Assembly (NCBI GenBank): GCA_964387935.1
Contig: CAYLZN010000058.1
Span: 1-22,889 of the forward strand
Direction: 5' to 3'
DNA: 22,889 nt
From: CAYLZN01 sp964387935
GTDB taxonomy: Bacteria > Acidobacteriota > Vicinamibacteria > Vicinamibacterales > JAFNAJ01
The position numbers and the translations under genes were made by a program. Below are positions 7,297 through 14,695 of the stretch, in pieces. Positions within the stretch are counted from its first letter, which is position 1, and the number at the start of each line of letters is the position of its first letter. The notes under the pieces are model-generated. The model worked only from the letters and a program-made list of their open reading frames with translations, searched no databases and was not told the DNA's origin.

Positions 7297-8064
7297 TCAC
7301 TGGGCCTTCAGAAGCTCCTCGAGGTGCACCTTGAAGGCCGCCAGCGGTTGAGCGCCACGCAGGAAGCGCAGCGTTTTCACCGTGGTTCCCGTCGGGTCCG
7401 TCTCGGCGAGAAAGAAGCCCGGTGTGCCGGTCACACCTGCGGCCTGCGCCTGTGCCATGTCCTTTCTGACCTCAGCGGCGTGGGTGCCAGCGTTCAGGCA
7501 GATCTGGAACGGTCCCACGTCGATCCCGACCGCCTCGGCGTGCGACGACCAGTTGCCCAGCGTCTGCTGGCTCGAGAACAGCCGGTCGTGCATCTCCCAA
7601 TACTTGCCCTGGTCGCCCGCACACCGAACGGCCTCCGCAGCTTTGAAGGCCGACTTGTGGATCGACTCCAGGGGCAGGTCCAGGACGACGTACTTGATCT
7701 TGCCTGTCTGGATGTATTCGGCGTCGAGCTGCGGATAGGTGTCGCGGACGTGGCGTGAGCAGAACGGGCACTGATAGTCGGTGACTTCGACGAGCGTCAG
7801 CTTCGCTGTCCTGTCGCCCCGAAAGGGCCGGGCCCCGATGTCGAGGACGACACCTTGCTGGCTCGAAGTGCGCGGCGCCTGGATCCGCTGCACCATCGTC
7901 CGCAGGTCCTGCAGGTCTTTCTGGACGGCTTCGAGTCCTGCCTTGAGCGTCGCAAGTTCCCGTGTGAGCTCGTCCACTGAGGGCGCGGGCTGGGCGAAGG
8001 CTGGCGGCGCGAGGAGAAACGCCCCGACAAGCGTCAGGGTTGGGGGCAAGGTCCGATGCGTCAT
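7297..8064 (-). CDS. DsbA/thioredoxin-fold thiol oxidoreductase (exported)
   Basis: A 255-residue protein with a signal peptide (to about Ala24), a predicted coiled-coil stem (about 28-62) and a DsbA-like thioredoxin fold. The active site is CPFC (99-102) in TDYQCPFCSRHV, and the cis-proline loop reads GVTGTPGFFL. The helical insert contains a further Cys pair (VRCAGDQG and QICLNAG). Such proteins form or isomerise disulfides in the periplasm. The start at 8064 is fixed by AGAGGA (8072-8077, minus strand, 7-base spacer) and by the signal peptide beginning there; the longer upstream frame is not needed. Its stop lies 7 bases from that of the cysteine-rich protein gene, a likely client. Confidence 0.9.
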   Translation of the reverse strand: MTHRTLPPTLTLVGAFLLAPPAFAQPAPSVDELTRELATLKAGLEAVQKDLQDLRTMVQRIQAPRTSSQQGVVLDIGARPFRGDRTAKLTLVEVTDYQCPFCSRHVRDTYPQLDAEYIQTGKIKYVVLDLPLESIHKSAFKAAEAVRCAGDQGKYWEMHDRLFSSQQTLGNWSSHAEAVGIDVGPFQICLNAGTHAAEVRKDMAQAQAAGVTGTPGFFLAETDPTGTTVKTLRFLRGAQPLAAFKVHLEELLKAQ

Positions 8065-8091
8065 CCGTTCGTCCTCTGAAGGGTAGAGGCG

Positions 8092-8120
8092 ACCGTAGCG
8101 ACCCGGGCGGCGGCCGTAAA
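8092..8120 (-). promoter_or_regulatory. Possible promoter of the DsbA-like gene
   Basis: On the minus strand TTTACG (8120-8115), a 17-base spacer and TACGGT (8097-8092) precede the Shine-Dalgarno by about 14 bases. This sits in the 138-base gap after the PD40 regulator gene, so the DsbA-like gene may be transcribed independently of it. Confidence 0.3.
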
Positions 8121-8202
8121 CGGGCAGAGCACGGCATGGGCGGTGGCGCCCCACTTTGCCTTGCTTTGCCGCGCCCTGAGGAGCGGGACGCGGATTCGGG
8201 GT

Positions 8203-10287
8203 TCAGGGGCGCAGTGCGGATTGCCAGTTCAAAACGACGGTGATTGGTCGCGCGTCCACCGGGCCGCCTGCCGCGACCACGAACTGCTGTCCGTCTCTGG
8301 TCACGTCGTAGATCACATCGGAGAAGACCAGTGGCAGGGTGGGACGGGCTTCGAAGAGCGACACGGGAGGGCCTGGCCGGAATCCGGGCGCGGCCGTGAC
8401 GGGGACGGCGACAATGTGTCCCTGTTCGGAGAGGTAGTAGAGTTCGCGGCCGTCGCTGCGCCAGCGGGGGTGCGCGCCTCCTGCGGTCGAGACCTGCGAC
8501 ACGGTGCGCCCGTTGCCGAGGCTGAGCACGTAGACCTCCCGTCGGCCCGAGACATTCGAGCTGTAGGCGAGGTGGCGACCGTCTGGCGACGACCGCCCGT
8601 GCATCTCGCTGAACTCGGTGCGGACGAGCGCCTCCGGGCGGCCACCGTCAGCCGGAATCCTCCAGACGTCGGAATCCGTCACCCGGTCCATCGCCTGATA
8701 GACGACCCACCTCCCGTCCGCTGACCAGTCCGTCGGGTGGGCGCTGAGCTCGCTGCGCAGCAGTGGGGAGTCCCCGAGAGGCTTTTCCAGCGAGAGCGTG
8801 TGCAGGTGTGAGGGAAGACCCTGATCACGATGTCGCGCGTACACCATCCGTGTCGAGTCCGGCGCCCAGACGGGGTCCTCGTCGTTCGCCGGCGAGGCCG
8901 TCAGTCGGGTCGCGGCCCCGCTTCGGGTATTGAATGCCCAGATGTCGGGCGCCTCACCAACCTCGAGCAGGCGCTGCACGGCGACACGAGTGCCGTCCGG
9001 CGAGAGTGCCACGGACGCATAGAACCCGGCAGGGCCGATGGAACCCCGATCGTGCCCCTGTCGGTCGAACCAGGTCAGCTTGGCCAGAGGTCCGCCGCGC
9101 GGATCCCAGAATGCGAGCGACGTAGCCGTCGCGGAGATGGACGGACCCTGGGGATCGCCCGCGGACGTGACACGCTCACCGAGTTCGAGCGCGCCATTCT
9201 CGACTGTCCGTCCTGACGGATCGAATCGGAGCGCCACGAGCGTGCCCGACCGGAAACCCACCAGGTAGCCAGGAGGTGCGAACGTCATCACGCTCGGGCT
9301 CGTCGCGATGGTCGTGTGCGCCTCGCCGGCCTGCCCCACCATGGCGATGCTCCGACGCTCCGGGTCCCGATGGTCGACGTAGAAAAGCACTTCCCCGCCC
9401 GGCAGCACTGACGGATAGCTGTGACGCACCTCACCCGTGTCGCGGGCGACCGTCGTGAAGGATACAGGCTGCCCGCCTGCGACCGGGATCGCGACGAGCG
9501 GTGAGTGCTTCGCAGGCGAGAACACGATGCGATCGTCGAGCCATGCGCCTCCTTCCGGACTCGGACACTCGACGAGGGCTGCCAGCCGCCCGCTCGCCAG
9601 GCTGAGGGTTTTCAGCCAGCCGTCGGCGAAGAACGCGAGGCTCGTCCCGTCTGGCGACCAGAACGGCTGGATGGCGTTGTCGGTTCCCTCCAGGGGCGAG
9701 GGTTCGCCGTCCAGGGGCCGCAGGTACAGCCGCTGGCGGCCCGTGGAGATCTCCGCCGCACGAAACACGAGTGCGCGACCATCGGGAGAGAGCGTCGGGT
9801 CGGGATCTTCGATGTTGCCCGCGAACATCGTGCCCTTAGGCGGGAGCATCGTGAACCGCACGATCCCCGGCCTCGGCGCCTCGTCACGGCGCCAGAACAC
9901 GCCGGCCGCCCACCCCAGCCCCAGGCCGATCGCGAGGAAGAGCACCGCCGCTGCGCGGTGAGGCGTCCATCGTGCGGCGCGCGGTGCGGTATCTGTCTCT
10001 ATGGGCGGCGCCAGCGAATCAGCCGGAGACTCCTGGCCGTTCGGACTCACGCCCCGTCGCTCGCGCCAGGCATCGAGCTCGCGCTTGAGCGCGAAGACCG
10101 ATGCCTGCCTGTCGTGCAGGTGGCGGCGCACGGGCAGGCCCTCACGCCGCTCCCAGCGCTGGACGGTCTTGACGTCTCGTCGCAGGTACGCCGCGATCTC
10201 CTTCCACGACTCGAATTGCTCGTCCTGCGCAGGCGGCGCAGGTCGATCTGACTGATCTGGTCGATCTGGCTGATCCTGCTGTCTCAC
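8203..10287 (-). CDS. Membrane-bound HTH regulator with PD40 beta-propeller sensor
   Basis: A 694-residue protein in three parts. Residues 27-78 are a MerR/excisionase-like helix-turn-helix (SWKEIAAYLRRDVKTVQRWE, then ELDAWRER). Residues 112-132 are a single membrane span (AAAVLFLAIGLGLGWAAGVFW). Residues 140-690 form a TolB/PD40-type propeller with repeated SPDG-like turns (LSPDGRALVF, WSPDGTSLAFF, LSPDGTRVAV, WSADGRWVVYQ, SSPDGRHLAYSS, RSDGRELYYL). The layout implies cytoplasmic DNA binding governed by a periplasmic sensor. The start is GTG at 10287 with only a weak AGG upstream. The extreme N-terminus contains a 6-residue duplication. A second HTH-TM protein with a related HTH lies at 20588-21988. 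Confidence 0.88.
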   Translation of the reverse strand: MRQQDQPDRPDQSDRPAPPAQDEQFESWKEIAAYLRRDVKTVQRWERREGLPVRRHLHDRQASVFALKRELDAWRERRGVSPNGQESPADSLAPPIETDTAPRAARWTPHRAAAVLFLAIGLGLGWAAGVFWRRDEAPRPGIVRFTMLPPKGTMFAGNIEDPDPTLSPDGRALVFRAAEISTGRQRLYLRPLDGEPSPLEGTDNAIQPFWSPDGTSLAFFADGWLKTLSLASGRLAALVECPSPEGGAWLDDRIVFSPAKHSPLVAIPVAGGQPVSFTTVARDTGEVRHSYPSVLPGGEVLFYVDHRDPERRSIAMVGQAGEAHTTIATSPSVMTFAPPGYLVGFRSGTLVALRFDPSGRTVENGALELGERVTSAGDPQGPSISATATSLAFWDPRGGPLAKLTWFDRQGHDRGSIGPAGFYASVALSPDGTRVAVQRLLEVGEAPDIWAFNTRSGAATRLTASPANDEDPVWAPDSTRMVYARHRDQGLPSHLHTLSLEKPLGDSPLLRSELSAHPTDWSADGRWVVYQAMDRVTDSDVWRIPADGGRPEALVRTEFSEMHGRSSPDGRHLAYSSNVSGRREVYVLSLGNGRTVSQVSTAGGAHPRWRSDGRELYYLSEQGHIVAVPVTAAPGFRPGPPVSLFEARPTLPLVFSDVIYDVTRDGQQFVVAAGGPVDARPITVVLNWQSALRP
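10240..10275 (-). repeat. Two tandem copies of an 18-bp unit in the PD40 regulator N-terminus
   Basis: The units encode DQPDRP and DQSDRP (residues 5-16) and differ at two bases. They precede the HTH and add a disordered acidic-proline tail that may be variable in copy number. Confidence 0.7.
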
Positions 10288-10363
10288 CGGCGTGACCTGT
10301 CGGACTCGCCAATTCTACACGTCCGGCCTGGCCGTTCTGGCGCTGCAGCGATCGTGGGGTCTG

Positions 10364-10970
10364 CTAGTCCATCACCGTCGGGTCGAAGAACCGGGCGACT
10401 GGCAGGGAGACGCCGGGCAGGACGTCGGGCACCTCGAGTGCCGCATCGGCGCCGAGACAGAGGGCCGGGCCTTCTCGATGCAGAAACGCCGGTGCGCGTC
10501 CGGGGGTCCAGCACGAGGACGACCGTCACCCCGGCCTCGAGGTATTCCGCGGCTTTGGCTGTGAGCGCCGCCTCGACGTCCCCGGGCGACATGATCTCGA
10601 CCACCAGCTCCGGAGGCGCCTCGAAGACGCCGACGGGGTCCGCGCTGTGCGTGGCACGGTCGGCAGAGACGAACACCACGTCCGCGCCGCGAACCGTGTC
10701 GGGTCCCCGTCGGGTGTAGATACCGACCTCGCCGGTGAGGACATGCCCCCTGATGCCAGCCGCGCGAATGGCGTTCCAGATCAGGGTGGCGACCTGGAAT
10801 TCGATGTACCCGTGCCTGGCCCCCGTCGGGCTCATGGGCGCGACTCTTCCGTGAACGAGCTCGCAGGGACCCAAATCGGCCATCTGCAGGAACTGCTCAC
10901 CGGTGATTGGCAGATCGCGACCGGCAACGTCTCTCGTTGGCATGCACTGCGCTGCGCGCTCGTCGAGCAT
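10364..10970 (-). pseudogene. Uma2-family (PD-(D/E)XK) protein gene with a frameshift
   Basis: The N-terminal three quarters match the Uma2 fold seen in many small bacterial proteins: ITGEQFLQMADLGPCELVHG, MSPTGARHGYIEF, a nuclease-like core GADVVFVSADR and PPELVVEIMSPGD, and TVVLVLDPRT. Immediately after DPRT the frame is lost. The expected C-terminus, ending EVPDVLPGVSLPVARFFD and a TAG at 10364-10366, is read in another frame. The total of 607 nt is one base more than a 201-residue product needs. A CCCCC run just before the break (near 10507) is a likely indel site. The start is ATG 10970 (GGGAG about 11 bases upstream) or ATG 10943. It may be a real pseudogene or a sequencing error. Confidence 0.75.
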
Positions 10971-11242
10971 AGCATCGTCTGCTCCCAGGAGGCGGCGCGC
11001 CCGTCCCAGAATGGGCCGGGGGCGTCCCCCGGGGTGATCCGCAAGGTTGGCGCCAAGCGCGGTCCCCTCATCATTCCTCGGCTTCCTCAGCGATCGCAGA
11101 TGCCAGGAGAGCCGAGGGAGGCAGTCCGTGCCAACTCCCAGAGCGCGAGTCGCGCAATTTCTTCGTCGCTGAATCGTGGCCCTGAGCGTGCGGCCTCCGC
11201 GCCCCCGCCATCGTTGACGACGGGGCGCTCCCGAGGTATCGT
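10971..11242. other. Intergenic stretch, no supported gene
   Basis: This lies between the divergent Uma2-like gene and arsR. Short minus-strand frames cross it, one ending FSDEEIARLALWELART..., but none has a plausible start with a ribosome binding site and none matches a family I know. It presumably holds the Uma2 promoter. Confidence 0.4.
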
Positions 11243-11262
11243 CAATCGTCGATTGGCAATAT
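11243..11262 (+). promoter_or_regulatory. Putative ArsR operator palindrome and -10 region
   Basis: A perfect 13-base palindrome CAATCG-T-CGATTG (11243-11255) lies 26 bases before the arsR ATG and is followed at once by CAATAT (11257-11262), a candidate -10. ArsR/SmtB repressors usually bind a dyad overlapping their own promoter, so this is the natural autoregulatory site. Binding itself is inference. Confidence 0.6.
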
Positions 11263-11281
11263 ACGCTGCGAGGCCTCGACC

Positions 11282-11626
11282 ATGACGCGCCGCGCTCCCG
11301 CCGCCACCCGCTGCCCGCCCGAACCGCCGGCACCCGCGTCGTACCCCCCGGACGGTCCCGAAGCGGACGCCCGGCTCGCGGCCTTCGCCAAGGCGATCGC
11401 GCACCCGACGCGCGTCCGCATCCTGCGCCTCCTGGCCCGCAAGGAGGCGCGCACGTGCAGCCACATCGTGGACGAACTGCCGCTCGCGCAGTCCACCGTC
11501 TCGGAGCACCTGCGCATCCTGCGCGAGGCCGGCCTCGTGCAGGCCAACGAAGATGGCCCTCGCGTGGGCTACTGCATCGTCCCGACCGCGCTGCGTCGAT
11601 TCCAGCGGCTGCTCAATGCCGTCTGA
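11282..11626 (+). CDS. arsR: ArsR/SmtB-family arsenic-responsive repressor
   Basis: A 114-residue winged-helix protein. A proline-rich N-terminal tail of about 30 residues precedes FAKAIAHPTRVRILRLLARK. The recognition region is CSHIVDELPLAQSTVSEHLR (59-78), followed by ILREAGLV and the wing GPRVGYCIV. Cysteines are at 11, 59 and 98. The classical CVC metal pair in the recognition helix is absent, but Cys59 and Cys98, possibly with Cys11, could bind arsenite as in variant ArsR types. Its stop overlaps an upstream ATG of the efflux gene, and the two genes form an operon. The palindrome 26 bases upstream is a likely operator. Confidence 0.9.
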   Translation: MTRRAPAATRCPPEPPAPASYPPDGPEADARLAAFAKAIAHPTRVRILRLLARKEARTCSHIVDELPLAQSTVSEHLRILREAGLVQANEDGPRVGYCIVPTALRRFQRLLNAV

Positions 11627-11646
11627 TGCCCGTCCCGGGAGTCCAC

Positions 11647-12756
11647 ATGAGTGACCAGTCGATGTCCGCCGCCTCAGGCCCCGGAGCCGCCGTCGCGCCC
11701 AAGCGACTCCACGTGTTCGAGCGATACCTCAGCCTCTGGGTCGGTCTGTGCATGGTGGGTGGCGTGCTGCTCGGCAAGGCCGTCCCGGCACTCGCCAGCG
11801 CCCTCCGCGGCATGGAGTTCGGCCGCGGCAGTCAGATCAACGTGCCCATCGCGGTCCTGATCTGGCTGATGATCACGCCCATGATGATGAAGGTGGACTT
11901 CGGCGCCGTCCGCAACGTCGGACGGCGGCCGCGGGGCCTCGTCATCACGCTCATCATCAACTGGCTCGTGAAGCCGTTCTCGATGGCGGCCATCGCGTGG
12001 CTCTTCTTCCGCGTCCTCTTCAGCCCGTGGATTCCACCGACCGACGCGGACCAGTACATCGCCGGCTGCATCATCCTCGCCGCGGCGCCCTGCACGGCCA
12101 TGGTGTTCGTGTGGAGCTATCTGTCGGATGGCGATCCGGCTTACACGCTGGTGCAGGTCTCGGTGAACGACCTGATCATGCTGGTCCTGTTTGCGCCGAT
12201 CGTCCGTTTCCTCGTGAGCGGCGCGTCGTCGCTGCACGTGCCGTTCATCGTGCTGCTCTACTCGGTGATCGTCTTCATCGTGATTCCGCTCGTGGCCGGC
12301 ATGCTCCTCCGCCACTTCCTGATCGCGTCGCGCGGCCGCGGCTGGTTCGAGCAGGTCCTGCTGCCTCGGTTCGCGCCCGTGAGCATGGCGGCGTTGCTCG
12401 CGACGCTCGTGCTGATCTTCGCGTTCCAGGCCGACAACATCACGAGCAAGACGCTGCACGTCGCGCTGATCGCGGTGCCGATCCTGATCCAGGTCTACTT
12501 CAACTCCTCGCTGACCTACGGACTGATGCGGCTGTTCGGGGTGGAGTACGCCGTGGCGGCGCCGGGAGCGTTGATTGGCGCCAGCAACTTCTTCGAACTG
12601 GCGGTGGCGACGGCCATTGCGCTCTTCGGCCCGGAGTCCGGCGCGGCGCTGGCGACGGTCGTCGGCGTGCTCATCGAGGTGCCGGTGATGCTCAGCGTGT
12701 GCGCCGCGTGCAACCGCACGCGCCACTGGTTTCCAGCGCTGGCGCAGGCCGGCTGA
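11647..12756 (+). CDS. acr3: ACR3-family arsenite efflux permease
   Basis: A 369-residue protein with about ten membrane helices, the usual size for ACR3 carriers that extrude As(III) using the proton gradient. Diagnostic segments are present: NVPIAVLIWLMITPMMMKVD, GCIILAAAPCTAMVFVWSYL with the conserved Cys149 in the fourth helix, VQVSVNDLIML, and GASNFFELAVATAIALFG with the conserved glutamate. The start at 11647 is supported by GGGAG (11637-11641, 5-base spacer). An in-frame ATG at 11626 overlaps the arsR stop but has no such site. Together with arsR this is a minimal arsenic-resistance operon; no arsC or arsM is present in the window. Confidence 0.95.
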   Translation: MSDQSMSAASGPGAAVAPKRLHVFERYLSLWVGLCMVGGVLLGKAVPALASALRGMEFGRGSQINVPIAVLIWLMITPMMMKVDFGAVRNVGRRPRGLVITLIINWLVKPFSMAAIAWLFFRVLFSPWIPPTDADQYIAGCIILAAAPCTAMVFVWSYLSDGDPAYTLVQVSVNDLIMLVLFAPIVRFLVSGASSLHVPFIVLLYSVIVFIVIPLVAGMLLRHFLIASRGRGWFEQVLLPRFAPVSMAALLATLVLIFAFQADNITSKTLHVALIAVPILIQVYFNSSLTYGLMRLFGVEYAVAAPGALIGASNFFELAVATAIALFGPESGAALATVVGVLIEVPVMLSVCAACNRTRHWFPALAQAG

Positions 12757-12768
12757 GGAGACAACGCG

Positions 12769-12912
12769 ATGCCCTGGACGCAGGAATGGAAGTGGGCGCC
12801 CTGCTCGTCGGCGGTCACGGGTTCGTGCCGTGCGCGGGCAGGCGCCGGAGTTCCGCCTCCGCGGCACGCGCGCCCCACGAGGTCGGGAGCTGCGCCTCCA
12901 CGGCGCGCTTGA
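12769..12912 (+). other. Short frame after acr3 with a good ribosome binding site, probably not a gene
   Basis: The acr3 stop is embedded in TGAGGAG, and 8 bases later comes an ATG starting MPWTQEWKW. The frame continues for 47 codons and then stops. From 12815 on it overlaps the opposite-strand C45-TPR gene, and the residues become arginine/proline/alanine-rich like an antisense shadow. It may be a remnant start of a lost third ars-operon gene. No homology is recognised. Confidence 0.25.
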
Positions 12913-14609
12913 AGTACGTGCGAGCGGCCTCGGTCCGCCTCGATCCTGGCCGTGTCGCCGGTTGACGCGCTGACACAGCGCTCGTACGTCTTTGCCGCGT
13001 TGGCAAAGTCACCTTTGAGGTAATACGCCAGGCCGAGGTGATAGAAGACGCCGCGGTCATCGCGTGCCAGCGACTCCGCCTTCTGCAGGTCCGACAGGCC
13101 GGCTTCGACCTGGCCGAGGTTGAGGAAGTAGTGCCCGCGATCGCGCAGTGCCTCCGCATTGTCAGGCTGAATCTGCGCCGCAACACCGCACGCGACCACG
13201 GCGTCGTCGTAACGGCGCAGGGCGGCGAGCGACCGGCATCGCAGGAGCTGCGCGTCGGCTGATCGCGCGTCGATCGCGAGCGCCCGGTCGAAGCTGGCCA
13301 CGGCCTTCTCGTGCTCCCCGCTGCGCTGGAAGACGGCCCCCTCGGCGATGGCCGGCGCCGCGAGGGATGCGGTGACGGGCAGGTCGGTGCGGGGCGCGGT
13401 GTTCACGGTCTTCAGGGCCGCGAGCGCGCGCGCGGCCATCTTGCGCTGGAATTCGGCCAGGGCCTCGTTACCGGGATTCGTCTCCAGGAACGCCGCGGTC
13501 TCGGCCATGATGCTCCGTTCGACGGCCATGAGCCCGGGCAGCCAGCCCGTGCCGGCAGCGTTGTCCAGCCTCGTGAGGTCGGCATACTCGTTCCGCTCGC
13601 GGCTCTTGAGGGGTCGCAGCGCCGCCTTCAACCTCGCCGCCTCCGCGCTGATCGGCGCGTCCTTGCCTTGCCACAGTTCATCGGGCGGCTGGCCAGCCGC
13701 GATCCACAAAGGCACGGCAATGGTCGTCACCGGCTCCCCCAGCGCCACCCACATCGTCGTGAGGCGCGGATCCTGGCCCGGACGCACGCCCTCGACCACG
13801 ACCACCGACGCCGTGCTCGGGCGATCGATGGTGTAGTTGCTGTGCACCCAGAATGGCCGGTCGGCAGGGAGTGTCTTCCACGCCTCCCTGGGCGGATGCT
13901 GCAGCAGCGTGTGGGTCAGGTCACGCGCGAGCACGTCGAGGATGGTTGCGGCGCTGAGGCTGGGCGGCGTGATGGTCTGCAGGAGCTCGCTTGCCCGATC
14001 GAAGCGCAGGTAACCCGAGCCTTCGTCGGCGCTGCCGCTCCGCGAGAAGTTCGTGTTGGCGAGACGGCTGCCGGGAAAGCTCGAGGCGTCGTATCGCGTG
14101 TGGCCATTGTTGTGTGTCTCGATGATCGCGGCGCCACCCGACGCGTCGATGGCGAAGAAGTTCGTCCGCACGCCGAGGCGCTTACCCTGGCGCCGCTCGA
14201 GCAGCCGCTCGAGGTCGTCGACCGTGCGGCACGTGCGCAGCGCCTCGGCCATCACGACGCCCTCCTGCTCTCGTCCCTCGTTCGCGGGCTGCGGCAGGTT
14301 GTACGACGCCGAGTTGGCAATGGCAAAGCCCGCCGTGTTGACCCCGGCCCACGCCATCCGGCCGGCGCTGTCATCGGCATCGACCAGCGCGAGGAAGCTG
14401 TACGGCTCCTCGGCGACGAGCATGACCTTGTTGGACAGCGTCCCGGTATCGCGGTTCTTCCAGAACAGCGGTCCGCCACGACTGGTCGCCGCGCCCGCGG
14501 CGACGAGCGTCGTACACTCTTCTCCCTCGACAGCGGCGACCCGCGGCCCTCCGACGAGCGTCGCGCACGCGGCCACCACCAGGACGAGCTTCGAGACCTC
14601 GCTTCTCAT
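12815..14609 (-). pseudogene. Exported C45-like Ntn-hydrolase fused to TPRs, frameshift near the C-terminus
   Basis: A signal peptide (about 1-27) precedes EGEECTTLVAAGAATS, where Cys32 fits the N-terminal nucleophile of linear-amide (C45 / acyl-CoA:6-APA acyltransferase-like) hydrolases. Supporting family features are FWKNRDTG (50-56), MAWAGVNTAGFAIANSASYN and ANTNFS. After about residue 400 come three to four TPRs (GEHEKAVASFDRALAIDARS, RYDDAVVACGVAAQIQPDN, GDFANAAKTYERCVS). Near 12926-12945 the frame breaks. The natural ending, EAARTYFKRAVEAQLPTSWG to HGTNP and a TGA at 12815, lies in another frame. One base is surplus: 597 residues result if it is removed. The ATG at 14609 has GGGAGGAG close upstream. 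If the frameshift is a sequence error, the gene is intact. It is last in the receptor/Asp-box gene series. Confidence 0.82.
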
Positions 14610-14629
14610 ACACACTCCTCCCTGGGCAA

Positions 14630-14651
14630 CCCGCGGCGACACCACCGCGGG
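14630..14651 (-). promoter_or_regulatory. GC-rich hairpin between the Asp-box gene and the C45-TPR gene
   Basis: Perfect 7-base arms CCCGCGG and CCGCGGG enclose an 8-base loop. It sits in the 86-base gap, just ahead of the Shine-Dalgarno of the C45-TPR gene. No T-run follows, so it is not a standard intrinsic terminator; an mRNA-processing or translation-modulating element is more likely. Confidence 0.45.
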
Positions 14652-14695
14652 ATCCCGGCGCTCAGTAGCGGTCCTGCAGTGGGCGCCGACGCTGC

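Noticed and set aside
7287..7299. Shared intrinsic terminator between the convergent Cys-rich and DsbA-like genes
   Set aside because: Only 7 bases separate the stops and no stem-loop with a T-run is visible.
11087..11240. Small minus-strand gene ending FSDEEIARLALWELART
   Set aside because: The peptide looks protein-like, but the frame has no start with a ribosome site in the intergenic region and would need to begin inside antisense arsR.
11674..12867. 397-codon minus-strand open frame across acr3
   Set aside because: Its product is His/Arg/Glu/Asp-rich, a typical antisense shadow of a hydrophobic membrane protein.
12516..12925. Extension of the C45-TPR frame beyond the frameshift into acr3
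   Set aside because: After TARIEAD the residues lose TPR character, whereas the neighbouring frame continues it and stops at 12815.
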